64,000 bases of DNA from JASLZO01 sp965247995. GTDB taxonomy: Bacteria; Chloroflexota; Dehalococcoidia; UBA6926. The position numbers and the translations under genes are program-made. Under the pieces are notes generated by a model. That model worked only from the letters and a program-made list of their open reading frames with translations. It was not told the DNA's origin and ran no database searches. Shown in pieces: positions 1 to 8,540 of the stretch (within the stretch, counting starts at the first letter, position 1; each line of letters begins with the position of its first letter). The stretch is taken from positions 310,001 to 374,000 of the forward strand of contig OZ252041.1 in assembly GCA_965247995.1 (NCBI GenBank), written 5' to 3'.

Positions 1-930
1 CGTGGGCTCTTCGATTGTGATCCTCTGCAGCGCTTCCGGCGCGGCGGGGTCCGTAATCGTGTCCCCGATCACGAGGTCGCGCAGTCCGGACACGGCCGCG
101 ATGTCGCCGGCTTTGACCTCGTCGACCTCCCTGCGGGCCAGGTCACGGAACACGAAAACGTGGTCCGCCTTGTACTCCGAGGCCGTGCCATCCCGCGACA
201 GCAGCGCCAGGCGTGCGTTCCGGGTGAGCGAACCGCGGAAGACGCGCCCGATGGCGATCTGGCCGAGGTGGTTGTCGTAGTCCAACGCCGCCGTCAGCAT
301 CTGAAGCGGGCCGTCAAGGTCCGCGACCGGTGCGGGTATGTGCGCGGCGATGGCGTCGAGGAGCGGCGCCATGTCCCGCGGTTCATCGTCGGCGCCGACC
401 ACCGCGTAGCCCTGCTTCGCCGAGCCGTAAAGGATCGGGAAGTCGAGTTGATCCGCGTCGGTCGCGAGCTCCAAGAACAGGTCTTGGACCGCCGCTTCGA
501 CGTGCGCGACGCGGGTCGTCGGGCGGTCGATCTTGTTTATCAGCACGATGGGACGCAGCCCCTCAGCGAGCGCAGTCTTCAGCACGTAGCGGGTCTGGGG
601 CATCGGCCCTTCCACGGCATCGACCACTAGCAGACACCCATCAGCCATGTTCACGACGCGTTCTACCTCGCCGCTGAAGTCGGCGTGGCCAGGCGTGTCG
701 ATGATGTTGACGGTCAGGTCTCCGTACGCGATGGCGGTGTTCTTGGCAAGGATCGTGATGCCACGCTCGCGCTCCTGCGGGTCCGAGTCCATGATCAGCT
801 CGCCCACTTGCGCGTTGTCGCGGAAGACGTGGCTGAACTTGAGCATCGCGTCGACAAGCGTCGTCTTCCCATGGTCGACGTGGGCGACGATGGCGACGTT
901 TCGTAGGTGGTGTTGTGGTGTCAGGGCCAT
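1..930 (-). CDS. typA: TypA/BipA ribosome-associated GTPase, C-terminus outside the window
   Basis: Translation-factor GTPase of the EF-G family that binds the ribosome and helps assembly or stress adaptation. Only the first 310 residues lie in the window. The G motifs are all visible: AHVDHGKT at residues 16-23, RGITI at 56-60, DTPGH at 78-82 and NKID at 132-135. After the G domain the start of the EF-Tu-like beta-barrel domain II is readable (DYDNHLGQIAIGRVFRG). The long glutamine/arginine switch region with DPQERERGIT is typical of TypA rather than of LepA or EF-G. The start is the ATG at 930, directly before the conserved RNVAIVAHVDHG stretch. The gene is cut by the window edge and is not a pseudogene. 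Family assignment is firm. Confidence 0.95.
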   Translation of the reverse strand, partial: MALTPQHHLRNVAIVAHVDHGKTTLVDAMLKFSHVFRDNAQVGELIMDSDPQERERGITILAKNTAIAYGDLTVNIIDTPGHADFSGEVERVVNMADGCLLVVDAVEGPMPQTRYVLKTALAEGLRPIVLINKIDRPTTRVAHVEAAVQDLFLELATDADQLDFPILYGSAKQGYAVVGADDEPRDMAPLLDAIAAHIPAPVADLDGPLQMLTAALDYDNHLGQIAIGRVFRGSLTRNARLALLSRDGTASEYKADHVFVFRDLARREVDEVKAGDIAAVSGLRDLVIGDTITDPAAPEALQRITIEEPT

Positions 931-1120
931 AGGTATCTCGGGTCGTCCTTCTTTGTGTACGCGACCAACCAGGAGCGGCCGGGGCCTAGCCTTACACCGG
1001 CTCCGAACCCGCTGTGATGTCAAGCGAGAACAGTCTGGAGGTTGAAGCGGGTCCCGCGCTGAGAAACCCGTTTGATTGGAAGGGTACCAGGTAGAGCGAC
1101 GCCACGTCCGGTCATCCGGG

Positions 1121-1534
1121 TCAGCCGACTTCGGGGTGGGCGCTCCACGAGGTGAACGGCCGGCGGGTCGCGGTCAGCTTGATATCAACCGCCTCATCGG
1201 GAGCCAGATCGACTCGAGTCGTCGGCCCGAGTTCAGTCCCGTTTGAGAGATGGACCTCGACACGGACCTCACGGAGCGTCCTGTTGGTCGTGTTCTCCAC
1301 CGTGCCAACGAAGGCATTGGCAGTCGAATCGTACGACAGGACCAGGCGAGCGCCAGCCCGGACCTCATCGAAGGTCGCGCTTAACGCGAATTGCGTACCC
1401 GACTCCTCACCGTCCTCGTCGGATCCCGAGCCCCCGTGGTGTTCACCGGACTCTGAGTCGCCAGAAACGCAACCCGTGAGAGGAAGCATCGCAACGACGC
1501 AGAACAACGCGAGGGCCATCCACACCGGTCTCAT
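1121..1534 (-). CDS. Small secreted lipoprotein of unknown function
   Basis: A 137-residue protein with a signal peptide and a clear lipobox (LTGC, Cys22), so it should be lipid-anchored on the outer face of the membrane. After the Cys come about 25 residues rich in Gly, Ser, Asp and Glu. A compact beta-rich domain follows (about residues 48-135), with the pattern of extracellular small beta-sandwich domains such as FxLYD (VENTTNRTLREVRVEVHLSNG). The family could not be named with confidence. The ATG at 1534 is preceded by AAAAGAGGAAG, a good ribosome binding site. It is likely a single-gene unit between typA and the DUF1801 gene. Confidence 0.75.
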   Translation of the reverse strand: MRPVWMALALFCVVAMLPLTGCVSGDSESGEHHGGSGSDEDGEESGTQFALSATFDEVRAGARLVLSYDSTANAFVGTVENTTNRTLREVRVEVHLSNGTELGPTTRVDLAPDEAVDIKLTATRRPFTSWSAHPEVG

Positions 1535-1758
1535 GCGCTTCCTCTTTTCATGTCGACGGTCTTCAGAGCTGAACGGCTGTCGAGACGAATCTTCCCTCCA
1601 ACGAACAGCCGTAACCCCTGCGACAAGCTCAGGCCAGGATTCTTATGCCGCGTACTCCGGCCCGGTCTTGTGATCCGTTGGAAACCGAAGTTCATGGAAA
1701 TGCCACTGTCAGAACCCACGCCAGCCAGGCAGAGCGGCCGCCTGCCGGAACCACAAAG

Positions 1759-2187
1759 CTAGCTGCTCCACGTCGAGTCGCCCTCGTAGATATCGATCCA
1801 GCGTGCATCCTTGTCCTTGCCAGCGCCGGGTGGGACAGGTCGCAGCGATGCGCCCTGCAAGAAGGTCACCTTGATGTAATGGGTAAAGACGTGGTAGCTC
1901 ACGAACCACCCTTCGCCGTCGATGCCATAGAACGGCGAGTTCCACCTCACGGCCTTTCGCACGTCCGGCACGTTGCGCACGATGAGCGCGTCGAGGCGCC
2001 GCCCAACATCCCGTTTCCAATCTGGCATGGCCGCTATGTACCCCCGTACTGGGGCGTCGCTGTCTCCCTTCGGAATCTGAGGGTTGCCACCTGAAAGAAG
2101 CACCGACTCCCCAACAGCCTTCTCGGCGACTGACTTCTCTGCCACTTCGGTTGGCTTCTTGGATGTCTCGTCAGCCATTGCCTTCAC
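1759..2187 (-). CDS. DUF1801 (YdhG-like) domain protein
   Basis: A 142-residue cytosolic protein. The first 45 residues are a low-complexity, charged and alanine-rich extension. From about residue 48 the sequence matches the DUF1801/YdhG pattern: the helix MPDWKRDVGRRLDALI, then VRKAVRWNSPFYGIDGEGWF, then a strand with HYIKVTFLQGASL. Members are small proteins of the iron-chaperone/YdhG-like fold whose biochemical role is not settled. The C-terminal WIDIYEGD stretch is also characteristic. The start could be Met1 or Met4. It is a stand-alone gene next to the AT-richer segment that begins about position 2190. Domain assignment is good, function unknown. Confidence 0.75.
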   Translation of the reverse strand: MKAMADETSKKPTEVAEKSVAEKAVGESVLLSGGNPQIPKGDSDAPVRGYIAAMPDWKRDVGRRLDALIVRNVPDVRKAVRWNSPFYGIDGEGWFVSYHVFTHYIKVTFLQGASLRPVPPGAGKDKDARWIDIYEGDSTWSS

Positions 2188-2517
2188 TCCAATCCGCGCT
2201 TCCCGCAGCTAGCGCCAACGTTGACTATAGCCAGCACTATCTTGGAGATGAGAACGAGCTTGCAAGCCTACGGAGGCCACCCCCGCTGGCTTGGGGTTCG
2301 CGGCTCCATCCCTGGGTTCCACTGGCTCGTCGGCTATGAAATCCGATCCCAAGAGAACAGTGATGGCGACCCAAGGAGTGATGAATCAAGTCTGCTTGGA
2401 TCGCAGAATGTGGGCCTAGTAGGACTGAATCGCGAACTTTTCACCGAGAGGTCTTGATATAGGGAACGCGCCCGAACGCTTTGGCACTTTGGGCATCATC
2501 AATTTCGTGTTCCTGAT
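2188..2517. other. Intergenic stretch containing repeat copy A
   Basis: No convincing gene is seen. The only distinctive content is copy A of the 57-nt repeat at 2410-2466. The segment marks the start of a region whose base composition (often 45-52% G+C) is lower than that of the flanking genes. Confidence 0.5.
2410..2466. repeat. 57-nt imperfect repeat, copy A
   Basis: Aligns without gaps to 3611-3667 with 41 of 57 positions identical. The best-conserved blocks are GTGGGCC at the start, GAATYGCGAACTTT in the middle and GATATARGGA at the end. On the plus strand both copies can form a short hairpin over CTTTYC...GRRAGG, with paired changes between copies. On the minus strand both copies translate to a similar peptide (SLYxDL...SS.F..TRPT) with several synonymous differences. 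Similarity seems to extend weakly on both sides if gaps are allowed. Confidence 0.7.
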
Positions 2518-3415
2518 CTATTGACGCTCAGGATAAGTATGCGCGAGGCTTCGAAGCTCATCTGTGATTTCCATTACGAACTCCTTCTCTTTCGGCTCGC
2601 CAATGACTTCCACTACGAACCTGTATTCTCGCTGACCTGCAAACTTACGGCGTTTCACGAAGGGAACCACTTCTCCACGCCTCCCGATAGGGAAACCGGT
2701 TGATGATCCTTTCGGGCGGGTCACAGTAGGTAACAGGCCCGTGGGACACCAAGACCATGGTATCCAGGTCCTTTCGGAGCAGACGGACTTGCGTGGTTAT
2801 CTCCGCTTGCGTCAGCATCATCCGCCTTATCATGTCGAAGCGGTTGAGCCGGACGTTTTCCATGCCGAACTGCATTCCGATGTCCTTGCCCACCTGCATC
2901 GCGAATGCCGACGGATCAGGAATGAACGTTGCACAATCATAATTGGGGAACTGGCTCCGTAGGTCTCCAAAGCCTCGGCCATCCAGCATGACGGACGTGC
3001 AGAACATCAAAAAGTCGGTCTTCGCCGAAGTCACCGTGGAGGACACATTCTCAAACCCCGTTTGCGATGGGAGGCCGTTCTTCTTGCGGAACTCGCTGAG
3101 TGAACCCCTCTGTACCAACCTGCCTTCTTCGGGGTCCGCGATCCCGGCGGTTTCATCCTCGCACTCCCGATAGTAACGGGACGACCCCAGTTTGACGTGT
3201 GTCGAGTCAGGGATAGCGTGTCCTTTCCTTGAGAACTTGATTCCGCCCAGTGGAGTCTGAAAGGACGGCCGGTCTCCGTAGTCGACGCGATACGTGAACA
3301 CGGTGGAGGCCGACGTGTCGATGGCTACTTCGGTGGCTTTCAGCCTGCGCCCACTCCCTTCGAGGAGGTCTCGAACGTCCTCCGGAATGCTGGAGAAAGG
3401 ATCATCCTTGCTCAT
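2518..3415 (-). pseudogene. Hypothetical protein gene disrupted by a +1 frameshift
   Basis: The first frame (ATG at 3415) encodes 256 residues and runs to a stop at 2645. The sequence is continuous and gene-like up to about TYCDPPERIINRFPYR, near position 2690. It then becomes an arginine/serine-rich tail. The next frame, open from about 2724 to 2518, carries a natural-looking continuation: a strand FVKRRKFAGQREYRFVV, then KEFVMEI, then an ordered C-terminus. Skipping one base between about 2680 and 2690 joins them into one protein of about 300 residues. The layout (YYRECEDETAGI.DPEEG near residue 82, then a late FVKR..FA.QREYR motif) recalls DUF2971-like proteins, but the family is not certain. 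A sequencing error is possible. Confidence 0.55.
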
Positions 3416-3953
3416 GTTCTGGTCTCCGAGCCGTTGTCGTTCGGGCGATATTCCGCCTGCTCCTTCCGAATTCGCATGGGTTTGATCATGGCGTCCACCG
3501 CAACCAGTTCCGAGTGTCGCTCAACGCCTCATCTTTGGAGCAGAAGTCCGTGCCATTGACCATATAACCTTCTCCTCGACGGAGAGACACAGTAGGGACG
3601 TTGGAGCATGGTGGGCCGTGTAAGATCGAATTGCGAACTTTCCGGTGGAAGGTCCAGATATAAGGAGTCCAGTTTGGTGCGCCTCGAACGGCTTGTAAGA
3701 AACAGAGCGGGAACGGCCACGCGGCTCCCACTGACACTCAGGTCGTGCCCAAATGTGCAGCGCAGTATTCCCCGCGTAATGGGACACCGTGGCGCGCGCC
3801 ACAGCGTGATATGATACCCGCAGGTCGAATCGGGGGGCTGTCATGACTAGAGACGAACGGAATATTTTGCGGCGTGTGGTGATGGCTCTGCCGACGCCTC
3901 AATACAAGACTCTCGTTTTCTAAGACCTAACGCTTTTAGTAGGCGCGCGCTCT
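3416..3953. other. Gene-poor stretch containing repeat copy B
   Basis: Overlapping open frames exist on the minus strand (about 3486-3844) but none has a good ribosome binding site or recognisable protein character. Copy B of the 57-nt repeat is at 3611-3667. The 13-mer GTCCAGTTTGGTG at 3667-3679 recurs at the 3' end of the tRNA gene at 5179-5191. Confidence 0.5.
3611..3667. repeat. 57-nt imperfect repeat, copy B
   Basis: Partner of the repeat at 2410-2466 (72% identity, no gaps), about 1.2 kb away in the same orientation. It lies about 200 nt upstream of the minus-strand start at 3415, as copy A lies about 220 nt upstream of the minus-strand start at 2187. A shared promoter or leader element, an RNA element, or the remnant of a duplicated short coding region would all fit. 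Confidence 0.7.
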
Positions 3954-4613
3954 TCAGCGTGGCCCGGCTAAACTCGCTAAGCTCTTTATAGTAGATGCCA
4001 ATTCCCCAAACGTAGCGACCTTGGCAATTGCTTTGGACAAATCGTGAGTTGCAGTGAACTCGTTTGCAACCACGATGCAGTCAATACCCGCCGCTATCGC
4101 CGACTTCAACCCTCTCGCCGAGTCTTCAATAACTACCGTCTCAGCGGCAGTAGCACCAAAGCGCTGGAGTCCTTTCAGATAGGGTTCGGGATGTGGTTTA
4201 GCTCGCTCGTAATCCTCCACAGTTAAATAGAATTCCATATAGTCTAGAATGAATCGCTTTTCGTGTATTAAGGCGAAGTCCGTTCGTTTGGATGTAGTAA
4301 CTATACCCATCCTATACGCATCGGCGAGTTCGGCTAGCGTTTGCAGGACACCCTCGATCTCGATGTCTTCGGTCATCAGGTATTCCTGGTAGTATCGGTT
4401 TCTTAGTTCTCGGCCACGTCTAATTTCAGATTCGGACATTCCCGAAACTCGTGCCGCCTCCCACGCGGAAACTCCATTGGTCATATTCACCAAATATACG
4501 TCTCGTGGGAGATCAATTCCGATAGATGCCAGCGCTCGTTTGTTTGCGAGGTAATACCAATGTTCTGTTTCGACTAAAACCCCATCATGGTCAAAGAGAA
4601 TGTATTTTTTCAT
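3954..4613 (-). CDS. HAD-superfamily hydrolase, beta-phosphoglucomutase-like
   Basis: A 219-residue phosphatase or phosphomutase of the HAD subfamily I. Motif I is FDHDGVLVE (nucleophile Asp8, acid/base Asp10). Motif II is IVTTSK near residue 105, motif III is the Lys in RAKPHPEPYLKGL near 140, and motif IV is VVIEDSARGLKSAIAAG near 160. A helical cap domain (about residues 15-80) sits between motifs I and II, as in beta-phosphoglucomutase and phosphoglycolate phosphatase. The substrate cannot be told from the sequence. The gene is notably AT-rich for the window (some 60-nt stretches near 38% G+C), and its neighbours are non-coding or broken, which suggests recent acquisition. Confidence 0.8.
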   Translation of the reverse strand: MKKYILFDHDGVLVETEHWYYLANKRALASIGIDLPRDVYLVNMTNGVSAWEAARVSGMSESEIRRGRELRNRYYQEYLMTEDIEIEGVLQTLAELADAYRMGIVTTSKRTDFALIHEKRFILDYMEFYLTVEDYERAKPHPEPYLKGLQRFGATAAETVVIEDSARGLKSAIAAGIDCIVVANEFTATHDLSKAIAKVATFGELASTIKSLASLAGPR

Positions 4614-5186
4614 TTTTGTGCTCGATTCAATTTCGGTTTAACGATCAAGCTGACTTGGCGAGCCCCGGCGAAGAACCGTCGCAGAAGAGTTAGCGGTGTT
4701 TGCGATGCGAAGCGAGAACTTTAAAAAAACCTTTGCTGGCTCGGTCAAGTTGAGCGCCTAATGGCTTCTTCAAGTCTTTTCTGCTTTCAATGGGTAGCCT
4801 AACTCATAGTAGACGCCCTACCGGGCGCGATACCCCGCACCATACCCAGTGTCTATCATGTCGCAGCGATTTCTTCGACGACCTGCTATCACCAGCAGTT
4901 TCGGGATTAGATACCAATGCTGGCGCCACGTTATGTTCCATCGTCCCTTCCGTCTCTGGTCATCCCCGGAGGAGAGGCACAGGGCCGGGTCCCTCTGGCA
5001 GCTGGACGGTGACCTACAGCCCCGCACAAATCTTCGCCGAACGCTGCGTCGGATGCCGAAGGACGGGATCACCGGGACAGGCGGGCACCGTAGCATATGG
5101 CGGATCTTTGCCGGACTGGAAAGAACTAAACTTGCCTATACGTCCAAGACTAACCTGAGCACAAAGGTTCTTGATGTTGTCCAGTT
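4614..5186. other. Intergenic stretch without a supported gene
   Basis: No frame has both a plausible start and recognisable protein character. A 5-bp hairpin (CGCCC-TACC-GGGCG near 4814) and an A-rich run near 4722 are present. The 3' end adjoins the tRNA gene. Confidence 0.5.
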
Positions 5187-5261
5187 TGGTGGGCCCGGCA
5201 GGGTTCGAACCTACGACCGATCGGTTATGAGCCGACTGCTCTGCCACTGAGCTACGGGCCC
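5187..5261 (-). tRNA. tRNA with CAU anticodon, probably tRNA-Ile2 (lysidine-modified), alternatively elongator tRNA-Met
   Basis: A 75-nt cloverleaf with encoded CCA. The acceptor stem is GGGCCCG paired with CGGGCCC. The D arm is GCTC-AGTGGCA-GAGC. The anticodon stem GTCGG/CCGAT closes the loop CTCATAA (anticodon CAU), and the T arm contains GGTTCGAACC. The loop and the following TCGGTCGTAGGTTCGA stretch resemble bacterial tRNA-Ile2 genes that need TilS lysidine modification, so Ile2 is favoured over Met. A TATTCT -10-like box lies about 20 nt upstream on the minus strand. The 3' terminal 13 nt including the CCA are repeated at 3667-3679. Confidence 0.9.
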
Positions 5262-5398
5262 GTTGGAACATCGTTCCCCAGAATACTAGTCGCGCCGCTC
5301 GCCGCCACACGTCTGCGAGTTCAGGTACGATCGATATCGTCCCAACCGTGATGCCTCCCGCACCCCAACCCTAACTTCGGATAGCGCCTAGCGAACTC

Positions 5399-6655
5399 GT
5401 GCGACTTCGCGTCCACTACGGCTGGCTCGTCGCCGTCGTCATGTTCCTCTGCTTCATGCTGTCGGTTGGCATCGTCCAGTACTCGTTCGGCGTGTTCGTC
5501 ACCGAGTTGGAGAACGAGTTCGGGTGGTCGCGGACCCAGGTCAACGCCTCTCTGTCGCTCTTCGCGGTGACCGGCCTCCTCGCCCCGCCCATCGGCTGGC
5601 TGTTGGATCGCTTTGGCTCGAAGCCGGTGATGGTCATCTCTATCGCTGCCCTGGCGTTGAGCCAGTTGCTCCGGCCCTGGATGACCGACCTCTGGCACTT
5701 CTACGCGTTGAACTTCATCCAGTACGCCGCATTCCCGGGCGCGATCATGATCCCCTCGGGGAAGCTCATCGGCCTGTGGTTCGAGGGAAGTCGCGGCCGA
5801 GCGATGGGCCTCACGGCGATGGGAGCCAACTTCGGCGGGTTCGTATTCGCGTGGCTGACCGACGTCCTGGTCGGAACAATCGACTGGCGCGCGACGTATT
5901 TCGTGTACGGGGTGCTGTTCGCGCTGCTCATCGTTCCAGTCCTCCTATTCATCAAGGACGGGCCGACGGTCCTCGTCACCGTTAGCTCAAGCGACGAAGC
6001 ACCCGGACCACGACGCTCCGCCGATCAAGGAGGACTCTCTGCTTCCGAAGCCATCAGGACGCGTGCATTCCTGTTGATCGTGGTCGCGCTCTTCCTCGCG
6101 ACGTTCACCTACCAGTCAGTGCTGACGCAGATCGTGCCGCACTTGGAGAACATCGGGGTGTCACGCGCTCAGGCCGCGATCGCGCTCAGCTTCATCTCTC
6201 TGGCGGGAATGGGCGGGAAGGTCCTATTCGGCGCGCTCACGGAGGTCTTCCCGGCCCGATACGCGATCGGCGCCAGCCTCGCCTGTCAAATCGTCGGGAT
6301 AGTGATCCTTGTCACCGTCGGCACGTCGTCTCCACTCCTCTGGGTCTTTGTGCCGATCTTCGGTCTCGGGTTCGGCGGGCTCGGCTCGTTGATGCCGCTC
6401 GTCGTCCAGAACACCTTCGGCCTCCGTGGCTTCGGGAGCATCTTTGGCCTCGTGAATTTCTTCATACTCGGCGCGGCGCTCGTGGGTCCACCGCTTGTCG
6501 GGCTGTCCTTCGACACGTGGGGTAGCTACTCACAAGCATTCCTCATTTTGTCCGGAGCGTTCGCACTTGGCGCCATCGTGATGGCCTTCGCGAAACCACC
6601 GCGGACCGGGCAACCGACGACGCGCCTCGAAGCCGCCGCCGAAGCCCGCAGGTGA
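5399..6655 (+). CDS. MFS transporter, oxalate/formate antiporter or monocarboxylate-permease type
   Basis: A 418-residue integral membrane protein with 12 predicted helices in two halves, split by a polar loop near residues 190-220. The first half has YGWLVAVVMFLCFMLSVG and the MFS signature LLDRFGSKPVMVIS (about residues 63-76). The second half has the pseudo-repeat FGALTEVFPARYAI. The YGW...Q.SFGVFV...E.EFGWSR opening is typical of the oxalate/formate:monocarboxylate branch. It probably moves a small organic acid, but the substrate is unknown. The GTG at 5399 is chosen because helix 1 follows at once; its ribosome binding site is weak. It stands alone between the tRNA and ispE, which converges on it. 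Confidence 0.85.
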   Translation: MRLRVHYGWLVAVVMFLCFMLSVGIVQYSFGVFVTELENEFGWSRTQVNASLSLFAVTGLLAPPIGWLLDRFGSKPVMVISIAALALSQLLRPWMTDLWHFYALNFIQYAAFPGAIMIPSGKLIGLWFEGSRGRAMGLTAMGANFGGFVFAWLTDVLVGTIDWRATYFVYGVLFALLIVPVLLFIKDGPTVLVTVSSSDEAPGPRRSADQGGLSASEAIRTRAFLLIVVALFLATFTYQSVLTQIVPHLENIGVSRAQAAIALSFISLAGMGGKVLFGALTEVFPARYAIGASLACQIVGIVILVTVGTSSPLLWVFVPIFGLGFGGLGSLMPLVVQNTFGLRGFGSIFGLVNFFILGAALVGPPLVGLSFDTWGSYSQAFLILSGAFALGAIVMAFAKPPRTGQPTTRLEAAAEARR

Positions 6656-6680
6656 GACCCCGGAGGTCCGCCAGCAGACC

Positions 6681-7568
6681 CTAGTAGACAATGAGCGGCC
6701 GGTCAGCCGTCTCGGTGATCCAGCTCTGAATCCCGGCGGCTTGGAGGGCCCAATGGGCCTTTCCGGCTTCGTGCCGATCGTCGTACACGGCGTACAACGC
6801 TGGCCCGGTCCCGGACATCGCAACCGCAGCGGGCCCGGCAATCGTCAGGAACGTCGCGCACGCCCGATCCCATCCTTTGTAGACGTTTGATGCCGCATCG
6901 TGGAAGGCATTGTGGTGTTCGACCTGCCCCATGAGTGAGCGCCAATCCCTCATGTCTGCGGCCAGTGCCGTGCGCCAAGCGGCCACGAAATGGCCACCCG
7001 TAAGGTCACTCTGGCCGATCTGTTCGTACATCGCCGCGGTCTTCGCGTGTGGACGTGGCACGTCCGGCACGGCGACGATGACCCATCCATGGCGCACCGG
7101 TGGGAGCGGTTCGACACGCTCACCCCGGCCGCTCGCATGCGCCGTCCCGGACACGTTGAGGAAGAACGGGACATCCGACCCGAGCCGCTCAGCCAACGCT
7201 AACCATGCATCGTCCTCAGGATCGAGCTTCCAAAGCCGAACAAGCCCGGCCAGTGTGGCCGCCGCGTCCGCGCTGCCGCCGCCAAGGCCGGCTGCCACGG
7301 GGATCCGCTTGACGAGGACGATGTGCGCGCCGGTCCCCACACCCGCTCGTTCGCGGAGCGATCGTGCCGCTTGCAAGACGAGGTTGTCGTCTCCGCTGAT
7401 CTCGATGGAGTTGGTTTCCAGCACGAGTTCATCGGACGGACGGAACACCAGTTCGTCGGAAATCGTGATGGCTTGCAGGACGGTCGTGATCTCGTGGTAG
7501 CCATCCTCGCGCCGTCCCAACACCTCGAGGCAGAGGTTGATCTTCGCTCGCGCGATCACGTGGATCAT
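6681..7568 (-). CDS. ispE: 4-diphosphocytidyl-2-C-methyl-D-erythritol kinase (IspE)
   Basis: GHMP-family kinase of the non-mevalonate isoprenoid (MEP) pathway. It phosphorylates CDP-methylerythritol at the 2-hydroxyl. The start is the ATG at 7568, giving MIHVIARAKINL, the usual IspE N-terminus. The ATP-binding GHMP loop PVAAGLGGGSADAAA is near residue 95, preceded by the catalytic region GYHEITTVLQ near residue 25. The conserved C-terminal MSGTGPALYAVYD glycine-rich motif is also present. The 295-residue length is normal. The start overlaps the rsmA stop by 4 nt (ATGA), so the two genes are translationally coupled; an rsmA-ispE pair is common in bacteria. It converges on the MFS gene. Confidence 0.95.
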   Translation of the reverse strand: MIHVIARAKINLCLEVLGRREDGYHEITTVLQAITISDELVFRPSDELVLETNSIEISGDDNLVLQAARSLRERAGVGTGAHIVLVKRIPVAAGLGGGSADAAATLAGLVRLWKLDPEDDAWLALAERLGSDVPFFLNVSGTAHASGRGERVEPLPPVRHGWVIVAVPDVPRPHAKTAAMYEQIGQSDLTGGHFVAAWRTALAADMRDWRSLMGQVEHHNAFHDAASNVYKGWDRACATFLTIAGPAAVAMSGTGPALYAVYDDRHEAGKAHWALQAAGIQSWITETADRPLIVY

Positions 7569-8425
7569 TTGGGCACAGCTTCGGACGCGAGGTTGTTGAC
7601 CAGATCCCCCCACTCAGCGATCGAGAGCGTCTGAGGGCGCCGACGCGGGTCGATCCCACACGTGCCGAGCCACCGTTCGACGTCCGGCGGGGCCATCTGC
7701 AAGCCGTTCGCGAGCGAGTTCCTGAGTTGTTTCCTCGGGTTCCCAAACCCGGCGCGCGCGACCCGGAACAGGTCGGGGAGCGCCTCGCGTTGTACAGCCG
7801 GCTCCGATCGGACATCCATCCGGACAACCGCCGACTCGACCTTCGGAGGGGGTCGGAAGCTCCCGGGGGCGATACGCCGGACGATCCGCGGCTCGGCGTA
7901 CACCTGTACCGAGATCCCTAGCAGACCCAGTTGCCCCGGTATCGCACACATCTCCTGCGCGACCTCGCGCTGGACCGTAACGATCAAGCGGCGGGGCGGG
8001 AATCCCGACTCCAAGAACGCTCGAACGACCACCGCCGCCACGTTGTACGGCAGGTTCGCGACCACGAGATAAGGTTCGCCGCCCGCTAACGCGCGTGGGT
8101 CTTGGGCGAGGATGTCCCCTTCGACAACCACGACCGTATCCCACTGGCGGGTCGCCTCTCGGGTAAGGTCGACCATCGCATTGTCGATCTCCACCGCCAC
8201 GACGCGCCCGGCCGCTTCGGCCAACCGAGACGTCAGCAGGCCAGTCCCGGAACCCACCTCAATAACCAGATCGTCCGGCTCGATCTCCGCGCTGTGCACA
8301 ATGTCGTCAAGGACACCAGGGCTCACCAACAGGTGTTGGCCCAGACTTTTCTTTAGTCGGACCGGAGCGGGCTGGGGGTCAGTGCTCTTCTGCGCACGAC
8401 CACGATGAGCGTTGGGCGGAGCCAA
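7565..8425 (-). CDS. rsmA: 16S rRNA dimethyladenosine transferase (RsmA/KsgA)
   Basis: SAM-dependent methyltransferase that dimethylates the two adjacent adenosines in the 3' terminal helix of 16S rRNA, a late ribosome assembly step. Visible motifs are the N-terminal KKSLGQHLL near residue 25, SAM motif I EVGSGTGLLT near 56, the acidic VEIDNAM after it, and catalytic motif IV NLPYNV near residue 124. The small C-terminal helical domain follows (NPRKQLRNSL). The 286-residue length is normal. An N-terminal extension of about 20 polar residues precedes the conserved core. It is first in a two-gene unit with ispE. Confidence 0.95.
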   Translation of the reverse strand: MAPPNAHRGRAQKSTDPQPAPVRLKKSLGQHLLVSPGVLDDIVHSAEIEPDDLVIEVGSGTGLLTSRLAEAAGRVVAVEIDNAMVDLTREATRQWDTVVVVEGDILAQDPRALAGGEPYLVVANLPYNVAAVVVRAFLESGFPPRRLIVTVQREVAQEMCAIPGQLGLLGISVQVYAEPRIVRRIAPGSFRPPPKVESAVVRMDVRSEPAVQREALPDLFRVARAGFGNPRKQLRNSLANGLQMAPPDVERWLGTCGIDPRRRPQTLSIAEWGDLVNNLASEAVPK

Positions 8426-8540
8426 AAGTTCAATTCCCTAAGAATCGCGCGGGGTCACGGCGGGACCGAAGGAAGTAGATGAGGCCATGCACCCACCGTC
8501 GAATCGAGCCTCCGGAGCCTCGTTGCAGGACCAGCTCAGG

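Noticed and set aside
2410..3667. The two repeats as degenerate tRNA 3' ends or integron attC sites
   Set aside because: No T stem can be formed, and the inverse core and core sites RYYYAAC/GTTRRRY of attC are not present; no integrase gene was found.
3486..3844. Minus-strand open frames of 63-107 codons between the HAD and hypothetical genes
   Set aside because: Three frames overlap each other and none has a Shine-Dalgarno or credible protein composition; only the repeat segment shows any sign of constraint.
4990..5158. Plus-strand frame with a CxxC (AERCVGCRR) reminiscent of cytochrome c
   Set aside because: The motif lacks the CXXCH histidine and there is no signal peptide or axial-ligand context; probably chance.
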